Positions 17,116-26,029 of a DNA stretch of 30,527 nt are shown here, in pieces. The notes beneath the pieces were generated by a model that was not told the origin of the DNA, did not search any database, and worked only from the letters and a program-made list of their open reading frames with translations. The translations under genes were made by a program, and so were the position numbers. Within the stretch, counting starts at the first letter, position 1, and every line of letters begins with the position of its first letter. The DNA comes from Pseudomonadota bacterium (GTDB taxonomy: Bacteria; Pseudomonadota; Gammaproteobacteria; Burkholderiales; Burkholderiaceae_D): NCBI GenBank assembly GCA_023422955.1, contig JAFAGG010000050.1:1-30527 (forward strand), written 5' to 3'.

Positions 17116-20100
17116 TTAGCCCACCCACTTGCGCGCATTGCGGAACATGCGCATCCACGGTGCATCCTCGCCCCACGCTTTCGGATGCCAGGAATGCAGC
17201 GTCGTGCGGAACACGCGTTCGGCATGCGGCATCAGCACGGTGAAGCGGCCATCCGGCGTAGTGACCGAGGTAATGCCTTGCGGCGAGCCGTTGGGATTGA
17301 GCGGATAGCGCTCGGTAGCCTGGCCGAGATTATCGACATAACGCATCGCGACAATGGCCTTGGCGATATCGCCGGTCTGCGAAAAGTCGGCATAGCCTTC
17401 GCCGTGCGCAATCGCGATCGGTGTCTGGGTGCCAGTCATGCCGTTGAAGAAGATGGACGGCGAATCCGCCACTTCCACCATGGCGAAACGCGCTTCGAAC
17501 TGCTCCGACTTGTTGCGCGTGAACTTGGGCCAGTCTTGCGCGCCGGGGATGATGGATTTCAGGTTGCTCATCATCTGGCAACCGTTGCAGATGCCCAGGC
17601 CAAAGGTATCGCCGCGGCCGAAGAACTGCGCAAACTGCGACGCCAGCTTTTCGTTGTACAGGATGGTCTTGGCCCAGCCTTCGCCCGCGCCCAGTACGTC
17701 GCCGTAGGAGAAGCCGCCGACCGCGATCAGGCCGCTGAAGTCTTCCAGCTTCGCGCGGCCTGCAATCAAGTCGCTCATGTGCACGTCGACCGCGGTGAAG
17801 CCGGACTTGTGCATCACGTACGCGGTTTCCACGTGCGAGTTCACGCCCTGCTCGCGCAGGATCGCGACCTTGGGCCGTGCGCCGGTGGCAATGAAAGGCG
17901 CGGCCACATCTTCTTTCATGTCGAAAGCGATCTTCGGCTGCATGCCCGGATCGTTCGCATCCAGGATGCGTTCGTATTCGGAATCGGCGCAGGCCGGATT
18001 GTCGCGCAGGCGCGCAAGGCGCCAGCTGGTTTCGCTCCATGCGCGCTGCAGTTCGCTGCGCGCCGCGCTGTAGATCACCTTGGCATCGCGCATGAACTCG
18101 AGCACGTCACGGTCGTTGAGCTTGCCGATGATATGGCTGCAGGCACCCAGGTTGTGGCTGCGCAGCACGTCCATCACTTCCGAACGCTGACCGTTGCGCA
18201 CCTGGATCACCGCGCCCAGTTCTTCATTGAACAGTGCGCGCAAGGTCAGGTCGTTGCGGCGCTCCGCTACCTGCCCGGCCCAGTTCTTGGAATCGCCCCA
18301 GTCGGATGCGTGTTCGCCTTCCATGGTCAGGATGTCGAGATTGACCGACACACCCACATGTCCGGCAAACGCCATTTCGCTCAGGGTGGCATACAAGCCG
18401 CCATCGGAACGATCGTGATAGGCAAGCAAGCGGCCTTCGCGATTGAGCTGCTGGATCGCATTGAAGAATCCCTTCAGGTCTTCCGCACTGTCCACGTCCG
18501 GCACTTCATTGCCGATCTGCTGCATCACCTGCGCCAGCACGGAACCGCCCATGCGGTTCTTGCCGCGGCCGAGGTCGATCAGGATCAGCGCGGTGTCGCC
18601 TTCATCGGTCTGCAGTTGCGGCGTCAGCGACAGTCGCACGTCGGACACCGGCGCAAAGGAAGACACGATCAGCGATACCGGTGCGATCACCGACTTGTCC
18701 TGTCCTTCATCCTGCCAGGTGGTACGCATGGACAAGGAGTCCTTGCCGACCGGGATGCTGATGCCCAGCGCCGGGCACAGCTCCATGCCGACTGCTTTCA
18801 CGGTATCGAACAAGGCTGCATCCTGGCCGGGCTGGCCGCAGGCCGCCATCCAGTTCGCCGACAACTTGATGTCCGAAATATCTTCGATGGCTGCTGCTGC
18901 TGCGATATTGGTGATCGCCTCGCCCACTGCCATGCGGCCCGATGCCGGCGCGTCGATGACGGCCAGCGGCGTACGCTCGCCCATGGCCATCGCTTCGCCG
19001 CGATAACCCTGGAAGCTCATCGTGGTGACCGCACAGTCGGCAACCGGCACCTGCCAGGGACCGACCATCTGGTCGCGCACCGTCGTCGCGCCCACGGTGC
19101 GGTCGCCTATCGTGATCAGGAAGGACTTGTTCGCCACCGTCGGCAGGCGCAGCACGCGCATGGCGACATCGGCCAGTTCTATGCCGGTCAGGTCGATGGC
19201 GGGATAGGTTTTCTGCACGCGCGTCACATCGCGATGCATCTTGGGTGGTTTGCCCAGCAGCACGTCCATCGGCATATCGACCGGCGCATTGTCGTGCTGC
19301 GGATCGATGACTTTCAACTGGCGTTCTTCGGTCGCGGTGCCGACCACGGCAAACGGACTGCGCTCGCGCTCGCACATGGCGCGGAATTGCGCGAGACTGT
19401 CAGGGGCGATCGCCAGCACGTAGCGTTCCTGCGATTCATTGCTCCAGATCTCACGCGGCGACAAACCGGACTCTTCCAGCGGCACCTTGCGCAGATCGAA
19501 GATCGCGCCGCGTCCCGCGTCGTTGGTGATTTCCGGGAAGGCATTCGACAGGCCGCCCGCACCCACATCGTGGATCGACAGGATGGGATTATCGTCGCCG
19601 AGTGCCCAGCAGGCATTGATGACTTCCTGCGCGCGCCGTTCCATTTCCGGATTGCCGCGCTGCACCGAATCGAAATCCAGGTCGGCGGTATTGGTGCCGG
19701 TCGCCATCGACGACGCCGCGCTACCGCCCATGCCGATGCGCATGCCGGGGCCGCCCAGCTGTATCAGCAGCGAGCCGACCGGCAAATCATTCTTGCTGGT
19801 GTGCTTGTCGGAGATGCTGCCCATGCCGCCGGCGATCATGATGGGCTTGTGATAACCATAGACGGTGCCGCCCACGTTCTGCTCGTAGGTACGGAAATAG
19901 CCGGCAAGATTCGGACGGCCGAATTCGTTGTTGAAGGCTGCGCCGCCCAGCGGACCGTCGATCATGATCTGCAAGGGCGAGGCAATGCGATCCGGCTTGC
20001 CGGTGATGCCGCCCTGCTCGCGCGCATTGCGCTCGGCCGGTATCTGCGCCGCATCGCGCGCATTTTCCCAGGGCTGCACGGCATGCGTGATCATCAGGTT

Positions 20101-21132
20101 GGAAACGGTGAAGCCGGTCAGGCCGGCCTTGGGCTTGGAGCCGCGGCCGGTCGCGCCTTCATCGCGGATTTCGCCGCCGGCACCGGTGGAGGCGCCGGGG
20201 AAAGGCGAAATCGCGGTCGGATGATTATGCGTTTCCACCTTCATCAGAATGTGCGTGAGCTCTTCCGAAGGCTGGTACACGTAACCGTCATTCGTGGTGC
20301 GCGGATAGAAGCGCATCACCTTCGCGCCTTCAATGACCGAGGAATTATCCTTGTAGGCGACGATGGTGCCTTTCGGCGCCAGCTGGTGGGTGTTACGTAT
20401 CATCGCAAACAGCGAACGGTCCTGCTGCTCGCCGTCTATGGTCCAGTCGGCATTGAAGATCTTATGGCGGCAGTGTTCGCTGTTGGCCTGCGCGAACATC
20501 ATCAGCTCGACATCAGTCGGATTGCGTTTTGCCTGGGTGAAGGCATTGACCAGGTAATCGATTTCATCGTCGGACAAGGCCAGTCCCAGCTCGGTATTGG
20601 CCTGTTCCAGCGCAGCACGCCCGCCGCTCAGCAGATCGATGAATTCCAGCGGCCTGGCTTCCAGTTCCTGGAACAGGGCTTTGGCATCGTCGGCGTTACG
20701 CAGCACGGTTTCCGTCATGCGGTCGTGCAGCAGGTCGGCTACCGCATTGATGTCTTTCAGGTTCTTCGTGCCGCCCAGCAGGCCGGACTTGGTCTGCACG
20801 TAATAGGCAATGCTGCGCTCGATGCGATGAATATGCGTGAGGCCGCAGTTGTGCGCGATATCGGTCGCCTTGCTGGCCCAGGGCGAAATCGTACCCAGGC
20901 GCGGAACGACCACGAATGCCTCGCCTTCGCTGTTGCCATTGAAAGGCTCGCCGTAAGTCAGCATACCCTCTAGTCGACGCTGGTCATCATTGGACAAGGG
21001 AGCTGCGGCATCAATCAGGTGCAGGTAGCGCGCGGTCACGCCGGTAATGGCGGGATCAACGGCTTGCAGTTGGGTTAACAGGCGTTGAGTACGGAAGGCA
21101 GACAGAGCGTTCGAGCCCGGCAGAATCAGCAT
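17116..21132 (-). CDS. purL: Phosphoribosylformylglycinamidine synthase (single chain)
   Basis: Fourth step of purine synthesis: FGAR + glutamine + ATP give FGAM. The 1338-residue chain has the full proteobacterial arrangement: a PurS-like N-terminal domain, two AIR-synthase-type ATP domains (YKDNSSVIEGA; VETHNHPTAISPFPGAS with GAGGEIRDEGATG; later HDVGAGGLSNAFPE and KDSLSMRT), and a class I glutamine amidotransferase domain from about residue 1080. In that domain the nucleophile is Cys1182 in GICNGCQ, with His1303 and Glu1305 in MPHAERVFR, matching the spacing of the Salmonella enzyme. Expressed as a single gene; no purine gene adjoins it. ATG at 21132 lacks an obvious ribosome site. The antisense strand stays open along almost its whole length, which reflects codon bias. 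Confidence 0.98.
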   Translation of the reverse strand: MLILPGSNALSAFRTQRLLTQLQAVDPAITGVTARYLHLIDAAAPLSNDDQRRLEGMLTYGEPFNGNSEGEAFVVVPRLGTISPWASKATDIAHNCGLTHIHRIERSIAYYVQTKSGLLGGTKNLKDINAVADLLHDRMTETVLRNADDAKALFQELEARPLEFIDLLSGGRAALEQANTELGLALSDDEIDYLVNAFTQAKRNPTDVELMMFAQANSEHCRHKIFNADWTIDGEQQDRSLFAMIRNTHQLAPKGTIVAYKDNSSVIEGAKVMRFYPRTTNDGYVYQPSEELTHILMKVETHNHPTAISPFPGASTGAGGEIRDEGATGRGSKPKAGLTGFTVSNLMITHAVQPWENARDAAQIPAERNAREQGGITGKPDRIASPLQIMIDGPLGGAAFNNEFGRPNLAGYFRTYEQNVGGTVYGYHKPIMIAGGMGSISDKHTSKNDLPVGSLLIQLGGPGMRIGMGGSAASSMATGTNTADLDFDSVQRGNPEMERRAQEVINACWALGDDNPILSIHDVGAGGLSNAFPEITNDAGRGAIFDLRKVPLEESGLSPREIWSNESQERYVLAIAPDSLAQFRAMCERERSPFAVVGTATEERQLKVIDPQHDNAPVDMPMDVLLGKPPKMHRDVTRVQKTYPAIDLTGIELADVAMRVLRLPTVANKSFLITIGDRTVGATTVRDQMVGPWQVPVADCAVTTMSFQGYRGEAMAMGERTPLAVIDAPASGRMAVGEAITNIAAAAAIEDISDIKLSANWMAACGQPGQDAALFDTVKAVGMELCPALGISIPVGKDSLSMRTTWQDEGQDKSVIAPVSLIVSSFAPVSDVRLSLTPQLQTDEGDTALILIDLGRGKNRMGGSVLAQVMQQIGNEVPDVDSAEDLKGFFNAIQQLNREGRLLAYHDRSDGGLYATLSEMAFAGHVGVSVNLDILTMEGEHASDWGDSKNWAGQVAERRNDLTLRALFNEELGAVIQVRNGQRSEVMDVLRSHNLGACSHIIGKLNDRDVLEFMRDAKVIYSAARSELQRAWSETSWRLARLRDNPACADSEYERILDANDPGMQPKIAFDMKEDVAAPFIATGARPKVAILREQGVNSHVETAYVMHKSGFTAVDVHMSDLIAGRAKLEDFSGLIAVGGFSYGDVLGAGEGWAKTILYNEKLASQFAQFFGRGDTFGLGICNGCQMMSNLKSIIPGAQDWPKFTRNKSEQFEARFAMVEVADSPSIFFNGMTGTQTPIAIAHGEGYADFSQTGDIAKAIVAMRYVDNLGQATERYPLNPNGSPQGITSVTTPDGRFTVLMPHAERVFRTTLHSWHPKAWGEDAPWMRMFRNARKWVG

Positions 21133-21203
21133 GGCGAGATGAAAGAATTTGCTTCGAAGCCGCCGGAAAAGCGGCCCTTCGCAGGTTGGACGGGAAAAGC
21201 GTG

Positions 21204-21209
21204 ATTATA
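21204..21209 (-). promoter_or_regulatory. Candidate -10 box of purL
   Basis: A perfect TATAAT on the minus strand, 72 bp upstream of the purL ATG. No good -35 box lies 16-18 bp upstream, so an activator may be required. Regulation by a purine repressor is not evident from the sequence. Confidence 0.4.
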
Positions 21210-21599
21210 CCTCGTGAAGCTTCTCCAAGCGGCTTTCCGGATTGCCGAAACCTTCACGAAGCGCCGCCGCCCGGCGTCTCGGCCACGAGCCATCGCCGAC
21301 AAGCATCCGGCTTTTCGAGAGCGAAGCAGGCGTCCGAACTGCCGCCCTTCCTTTCCTCGCTGCGTGCCGGCGCAGGTTGGCATCTGGATGATGCGCGGAG
21401 GCGCAGAACAGATGCCTTTACCTCGGCATAACTTGCCATGCCGGCATCGCGTTTTTACGCTTGCCTCAAAATCCTTGTATCAAGCATCATTTTTTCTTCC
21501 GAAAACTTGACCGTTCAATCACTTCCCGTTGGCCCGCCCCGACATTCCCGGCTCTCCTCGCAAAATCTGGAGCGATTCCATTTTGTTGCTGATAAGAAC

Positions 21600-21608
21600 T
21601 GGTAACAT
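21600..21608 (+). promoter_or_regulatory. Candidate extended -10 promoter of the dadA-like gene
   Basis: TGGTAACAT matches the extended -10 form TGnTAnnnT. It is 39 bp upstream of the ATG at 21648. The region where a -35 box would lie is T-rich but not close to consensus. Confidence 0.3.
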
Positions 21609-21647
21609 GCTCGCTCACTCAGGAATGCGGCAGAGGATGGAAGTCTG

Positions 21648-22907
21648 ATGGAAGTGGCGGTTATCGGTGGCGGCGTCGTCGGCGTATGCAGCGCCTATTT
21701 TCTTGCAGCAGCAGGACATGAGGTAACCGTCTTTGAGCGCAACGGCAGCGTTGGAGAAGAAGCGAGCTTTGCCAATGCGGGGCTGCTGGGCGCAGGCTAT
21801 GCCTCGCCCTGGCTGACGCCAGGCACGGGTTCGCGGGTGCTATGGTCGCTCTTTTCCTCCAAGGGACCGCTGCTTGCGTCCCGCGGCTTCGATCGCGAAG
21901 TCTGGCGCTGGCTGGGCCAATGGCGGGCCGAAAGCGAAGTGCAGCGTTATCGGAATAACTGGCTGCGCCTGCACCGGTTGGCCAGCTACAGCCATGAATT
22001 GCTGCGCGGCTTGCGCGAGCATCACCAGATCGACGACGAAAATGCGCAGGGCTTGCTGCAATTGCTGCACAGCGAAAAAGCGCTGCAGCGCATGCAGCCG
22101 GTGCTGGAATTGCTGGCCGCCCAGGGCGTTCCGCACAAGTTGCTGGAGCCGGATGCCGCGCGCGGCATCGAACCTGCATTGTCGACAACACCGCGCCTGC
22201 ATGCGGCGCTCCATCTTCCCGGCACCGAGACGGCCAATTGCGCCTTGCTGACCAAGCAGCTCAGGGCCATTGCGCAGGATCTCGGCGTGCAATTCCGCTT
22301 CAAGACTACCGTTACCAGCCTGGCACAAGACAAGACCGGCATCGCGATGCGCGCAAACGATGAAACGCTGAACACCGATGCGGTGATCATTGCCACCGGC
22401 GCCAACAGCACCGCGCTGCTGAAAGATGCAGGCCTGTCGGTTCCTCTTTGTCCCGTCACCGGTTATTCGCTGACCGTGACCGTCAAGCAGCCGGAATATG
22501 CGCCGGTATCGGCAGTCATGGACGAAAGCCGCAAGGTCGCCATCACCCGCATCGGCAACCGGGTGCGCGTGGCAGGCCTGGCCGGCATAGGCGCGCTGAA
22601 ACCGGCCGCCGAGGAAAGAGCGCTGCACCAGTTGCTGGCAGTGGCCGAAGACTGGTTTCCAAATGCAGCCAATTACCATACCTCCAGCCTCTGGTACGGC
22701 CAGCGCGCCATGCTGCCCGACGAGGTACCGCTGCTGGGCGAGAGCCCGATGAAAGGCGTGTATCTGAACGCTGCGCACGGCGAATCCGGCTGGGCCATGG
22801 CCGCCGGCGCAGGCAAGATCATTGCCGACCTGGTCAGCGGCCGGCAGCCGGATATCGACATGGAAGGTTTGACCCCGGTGCGCCTTCTCGCCTCGTCACG
22901 GCGCTGA
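21648..22907 (+). CDS. dadA: FAD-dependent D-amino acid dehydrogenase (DadA-like)
   Basis: A 419-residue flavoprotein of the DAO family that oxidises D-amino acids to 2-oxo acids and passes electrons to the respiratory chain. Visible features: the dinucleotide-binding fold IGGGVVGVCSAYFLAAAGHEVTVFER (Gly7, Gly9, Gly12, Glu30), the DadA-typical SFANAGLLGAGYASPW (about 40-55), a mid-chain LPGTETANC, a second FAD segment VIIATGANSTALL, and the C-terminal GESPMKGVYLNAAHGESGWAMAAGAG. Length is normal for DadA (about 430). No alanine racemase gene (dadX) adjoins, so the substrate may not be D-alanine. GAGG lies about 10 bp before the ATG. Other DAO-family amine dehydrogenases are the alternative. 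Confidence 0.85.
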   Translation: MEVAVIGGGVVGVCSAYFLAAAGHEVTVFERNGSVGEEASFANAGLLGAGYASPWLTPGTGSRVLWSLFSSKGPLLASRGFDREVWRWLGQWRAESEVQRYRNNWLRLHRLASYSHELLRGLREHHQIDDENAQGLLQLLHSEKALQRMQPVLELLAAQGVPHKLLEPDAARGIEPALSTTPRLHAALHLPGTETANCALLTKQLRAIAQDLGVQFRFKTTVTSLAQDKTGIAMRANDETLNTDAVIIATGANSTALLKDAGLSVPLCPVTGYSLTVTVKQPEYAPVSAVMDESRKVAITRIGNRVRVAGLAGIGALKPAAEERALHQLLAVAEDWFPNAANYHTSSLWYGQRAMLPDEVPLLGESPMKGVYLNAAHGESGWAMAAGAGKIIADLVSGRQPDIDMEGLTPVRLLASSRR

Positions 22908-22929
22908 GCGCATGGCTGGCGGCGCCGGC

Positions 22930-23691
22930 TCAGAATGTCTTGCGCTGAATGATAAATCCCAGGTCGTCCAGCACCGGCACGCCAGCCAGTGCGAGCAGAA
23001 TTGCCGCAAACGGCACCGTCGCTATATAACCCAGGTATTTGAATCCCAGCGCGCCCGCCACGCCGCCCAGGACGAACATGGCTATCAGCACCAGCAGCAA
23101 TCTTATCTTGGCCCGGTCGGCCAAGACCGGCGGCTGCGAAATATCTCCGTCGGGTCCGTTCCAGTAGAGTAATTTTCCGAATTCGATACCGATGTCCGTG
23201 ATCATGCCGGTGACATGAGTGGTGCGGATTTCCGCGTGAGAGAGCTTGGTAATCATCGCATTCTGCAATCCCATCACGAAACACAGCAATGACACGGTCA
23301 GGGGAATGAACAGCCAGTGCTGACCCTGCATGCTGCCTCCCAGCAGCCCGAAAAAAATCAGCAGCAAGGCTTCCAGCAGCAAGGGAATCGCGTACTGGCT
23401 ATGCAGTCGGCGACGCCGCGCCCAGTTCACCAGGATGGCGGTTGTGGCGGCCCCGCCTATGAAAGACAAGACCGCTGCAATACCATCGACCACCAGCGCA
23501 GTGCTGCCCAGCACGAGATTGTCGGCGATGGAAGCCATCAGGCCCGACATGTGCGACGTGTATTGATGGACCGCCAGCAATCCTCCGGCATTGATGGCGC
23601 CGGCAACAAAGGCGAGATAGCAGGCAAGATGACGTATCGCCTTGCTATTCCCCTGGTAACTGGTCAGCTTTCTAAGGTAGGAAACCGGCAT
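22930..23691 (-). CDS. DUF1275 (YoaK-family) membrane protein
   Basis: A 253-residue inner-membrane protein with six or so hydrophobic segments. It shows the family hallmarks AFVAGAINAGGLLAVHQYTSHMSG (about 28-51), a middle FVMGLQNAMITKLS and RTTHVTGMITDIGIEFGKLL (about 150-175), then two C-terminal helices. The biochemical role of this family is not established; transport has been suggested. Convergent with the DadA-like gene, with 22 bp between the stops. Its 5' side carries tandem repeats reaching to the start codon. Confidence 0.9.
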   Translation of the reverse strand: MPVSYLRKLTSYQGNSKAIRHLACYLAFVAGAINAGGLLAVHQYTSHMSGLMASIADNLVLGSTALVVDGIAAVLSFIGGAATTAILVNWARRRRLHSQYAIPLLLEALLLIFFGLLGGSMQGQHWLFIPLTVSLLCFVMGLQNAMITKLSHAEIRTTHVTGMITDIGIEFGKLLYWNGPDGDISQPPVLADRAKIRLLLVLIAMFVLGGVAGALGFKYLGYIATVPFAAILLALAGVPVLDDLGFIIQRKTF

Positions 23692-23733
23692 ATGAACTCA
23701 AGAATATGACCTCAGGAACATGAACTCAAAATC
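23692..23733. repeat. 14-bp tandem repeat, three copies
   Basis: Three adjacent 14-mers (ATGAACTCAAGAAT, ATGACCTCAGGAAC, ATGAACTCAAAATC) directly abut the start codon of the DUF1275 gene on its 5' side. On the minus strand each unit presents GAG(T/G)TCAT. Confidence 0.9.
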
Positions 23734-23760
23734 AGGAGGCAGAGGAGGCAGAGGAGGCAG
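23734..23760. repeat. 9-bp tandem repeat, three perfect copies
   Basis: AGGAGGCAG occurs three times without interruption, directly after the 14-bp repeat array. It is in the upstream region of the DUF1275 gene. Confidence 0.93.
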
Positions 23761-23918
23761 CGCTCCATCCGGCAGGATGCCCTCTTGTTTTAAGCCGGGA
23801 GTCTGCTTTAGTCAAGCCAGTACGGGGCGGTGCAGCAGGAAGATGCGTTATCCGCAAACATCAGGCCGGCATCCATGCCGCAGCCTTTCCTATTCCGCTC
23901 TCCGGCCATCGCCTTCGT

Positions 23919-23924
23919 TATAAT
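23919..23924 (+). promoter_or_regulatory. -10 box of the nnr gene
   Basis: A perfect TATAAT ends 7 bp before an ATG at 23932, so transcription probably starts at or very near that ATG. No clear -35 box is seen. The first ATG opens a 7-codon frame (see next feature). Confidence 0.55.
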
Positions 23925-23931
23925 TTAAACC

Positions 23932-23955
23932 ATGACAAGCCCCTCCCTGCCATGA
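23932..23955 (+). CDS. Possible leaderless 7-codon leader ORF
   Basis: ATG at 23932 opens the frame M-T-S-P-S-L-P and stops at a TGA that overlaps the ATG of the next gene by four bases (ATGA). The downstream gene lacks a ribosome site, so translation could be passed on from this leader. Small enough to be chance. Confidence 0.3.
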   Translation: MTSPSLP

Positions 23956-25460
23956 CTGCCCTTTACTCCATTGCCCAGATACGCGCCATCGAGCACGCTG
24001 CCTATGCCGAACTGGCACCCGGCACACTGATGCAGCGAGCCGGTGCCGCCGCTTGCGAGGCCGCCCTTGGGTTGCTGCCTGCTACCCGGATGGAAACACG
24101 CGTGCTGGTCCTGGCCGGTCCCGGCAACAATGGCGGCGGCGATGCACTGGTGGCGGCTTCGCTGCTCGCACAACAGGGCATTGCCGTCAGCGTGTTCCTG
24201 CATGGCGACCCTGCGCGATATTCCCCGGAAGCGCAGCAGGCCTATGGCCAGGCAAAAAACAGTTCCGTGCGCTGGATAAAGAGCAACGACGATATCGACG
24301 CAACGCCATGGTCGCTGGTCATCGACGGCCTGTTCGGCATAGGCTTGCAACGGCCTATCGCAGCACCTATGCACGGTTTGATACAAGACATCAACCAGTT
24401 AAGCTGCCCTATCCTTGCGCTGGATGTACCCAGCGGACTAAATGCCGACACCGGCGTGGTCGGCGGCGAATCGGGCATTGCCGTGCGCGCCACGCATACC
24501 ATCAGCTTTATCGCCGACAAGCCAGGACTGCATACGGCGGATGGACAAGATCATGCCGGACGGGTGCAGGTGGCGAACCTCGGCATAGAGGCGAAGCATT
24601 TCATGCCGGCGCAGGCGCAACTCAATGGCTGCGAACTCTTCTCGTCTCTGCTGCTGCCGCGCCGACAGAATTCCCATAAGGGTACTTACGGCGATGTAGC
24701 TGTCATCGGCGGCGCGGCCGGCATGGGTGGCGCGGTGCTGCTGGCGGCGCGTGCTGCGCTTTATTGCGGTGCCGGCCGTGCCATTGCCGGATTTCTTGAG
24801 CAGGCGCCGGCGTTCGACGTGCTGCACCCGGAGCTGATGTGCCGTGCCGCGGACAATATTGCACTGGACCAGGCAAGCGTGGTCATCGGACCGGGGCTGG
24901 GAACATCCGATGCGGCGCGCGCCTTGCTGGAAACCGCATTAGAAAGCGATTCGCCTCTGGTGATCGATGCGGATGGCTTGAACCTGATTGCCGCACACAA
25001 GGATCTTTCCGCGCCACTCATTCAGCGTCCGCTTCCCGCGATACTGACGCCTCACCCGCTGGAAGCCGCCAGGCTGCTCGGCATTTCCGCCGCAGCCGTT
25101 CAGTCTGACCGGTTGCAGGCAGCCCGGCAGCTGGCTTCCCGCTTCCATTCCATCGTCATTCTCAAGGGTTCGGGCAGCGTCATCGCTCATCCTGACGGAC
25201 AAGTATCAATCAACACCACCGGCAATCCGGGGCTGGCGACGCCCGGCAGCGGCGATGTGCTGGCCGGCATGGCCGGCGCGCTGCTGAGCCAGCACAAGAT
25301 GCCGTGGGAAGCCGCGTTAGCTGCCGCCTGGCTGCATGGCAAGGCGGCGGATGAACTGGTCAAGCAGGGAATCGGCCCGGTGGGATTGACGGCGGGAGAA
25401 ATCGCGCCGCAGGCCAGGCGGCTGATCAATCAACTGACGGCTCGCGCGGCAGCTCAATAA
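23952..25460 (+). CDS. nnr: Bifunctional NAD(P)H-hydrate epimerase / ADP-dependent NAD(P)HX dehydratase
   Basis: A 502-residue metabolite-repair enzyme that restores damaged NAD(P)H hydrates. The N-terminal YjeF_N epimerase domain (about 1-215) contains LAGPGNNGGGDALVA (54-68) and LVIDGLFGIGLQRP with LDVPSGLNADTG. The C-terminal ribokinase-like dehydratase domain (about 225-495) contains GTYGDVAVIGGAAGMGGA, VVIGPGLGTS, LVIDADGLNL, LTPHPLEAARLLG, ILKGSGSVIA and GSGDVLAGMAGALL (432-445). This is the usual fused form, as in E. coli NnrE/NnrD (YjeF). The ATG at 23952 has no purine-rich site upstream. Convergent with gntK, 19 bp apart. Confidence 0.95.
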   Translation: MTALYSIAQIRAIEHAAYAELAPGTLMQRAGAAACEAALGLLPATRMETRVLVLAGPGNNGGGDALVAASLLAQQGIAVSVFLHGDPARYSPEAQQAYGQAKNSSVRWIKSNDDIDATPWSLVIDGLFGIGLQRPIAAPMHGLIQDINQLSCPILALDVPSGLNADTGVVGGESGIAVRATHTISFIADKPGLHTADGQDHAGRVQVANLGIEAKHFMPAQAQLNGCELFSSLLLPRRQNSHKGTYGDVAVIGGAAGMGGAVLLAARAALYCGAGRAIAGFLEQAPAFDVLHPELMCRAADNIALDQASVVIGPGLGTSDAARALLETALESDSPLVIDADGLNLIAAHKDLSAPLIQRPLPAILTPHPLEAARLLGISAAAVQSDRLQAARQLASRFHSIVILKGSGSVIAHPDGQVSINTTGNPGLATPGSGDVLAGMAGALLSQHKMPWEAALAAAWLHGKAADELVKQGIGPVGLTAGEIAPQARRLINQLTARAAAQ

Positions 25461-25479
25461 CAATAATTATTCGGCCGCT

Positions 25480-26016
25480 TCAAAACGGGACTTCACTCAC
25501 TATCCGGTTCACCAATTGCTCCAGCGGCATGTCTATGCTGAAGGAGTAGGCCCGCTCATCTGCTCCCGGCGGCTCCAGGTCACGCAACTGGCTTTCCAGC
25601 AGTACCGGCGGCATGAAATGGCCGGTGCGCTGGTGCATGCGCGCGGCAATCACATCGGTAGTGCCGACCAGGTGGATGAATACCAGCTCTGGGTCAGCCT
25701 GGCGCAACAGCTGACGATACGAGCGCTTCAGGGCGGAACAAGTCAGCACCACGCTTTCGCCCTTTTCATGCGCTGCCCGCAATTGGGCCTGCAACTCGAG
25801 TAGCCAGCCGCGACGATCTTCATCTGTGAGAGGGATGCCGGCGCCCATCTTGCGCAGGTTTTCAGCGGAATGGAATTGGTCGCCTTCGATATAACGAATA
25901 CCTAAACGCTGCGCAAAAGCCGAACCCACCGTGCTTTTCCCGCAGCCGGATACGCCCATGACCACGAAACGCATGCCGGATGCGGAGGACGATACGCCGG
26001 GTTTGGTATCAGTCAT
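25480..26016 (-). CDS. gntK: Gluconokinase
   Basis: Phosphorylates gluconate to 6-phosphogluconate with ATP. The 178 residues carry the P-loop MGVSGCGKSTVG (20-31), EGDQFHSAENLRKMGAGIPLTD (substrate loop), RGWLLELQ, the conserved CSALKRSYRQLLR and GHFMPPVLLESQLRDLEPP. Length is normal for the GntK/IdnK family. The first 14 residues are extra relative to many homologues, and Met15 (MRFVVMGVSG) is another possible start; neither has a good ribosome site. It follows the ABC ATPase gene by 13 bp, so the two are probably co-transcribed. No gluconate transporter or regulator adjoins. Confidence 0.94.
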   Translation of the reverse strand: MTDTKPGVSSSASGMRFVVMGVSGCGKSTVGSAFAQRLGIRYIEGDQFHSAENLRKMGAGIPLTDEDRRGWLLELQAQLRAAHEKGESVVLTCSALKRSYRQLLRQADPELVFIHLVGTTDVIAARMHQRTGHFMPPVLLESQLRDLEPPGADERAYSFSIDMPLEQLVNRIVSEVPF

Positions 26017-26029
26017 AGGCAGGGAAGAC

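Larger units (their letters stand above)
21133..21647. other. Divergent intergenic region, purL / D-amino acid dehydrogenase
   Basis: 515 bp between divergent genes. It contains a candidate promoter for each side, listed separately. Short open frames here have no recognisable features, and I see no repeat or clear operator. Confidence 0.55.

Noticed and set aside
17032..20973. A 1313-codon open frame on the plus strand, antisense to purL
   Set aside because: It is exactly in register with purL codons, so it stays open simply because purL avoids TTA, CTA and TCA codons, as expected from its codon bias. The translation is His/Arg/Ala-rich with no domain, and there is no ribosome site.
22895..22935. 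Inverted repeat CTGAGC/GCTCAG between dadA and the DUF1275 gene as a terminator
   Set aside because: Only 6 bp of stem with an 18-nt loop and no T tract on either strand.
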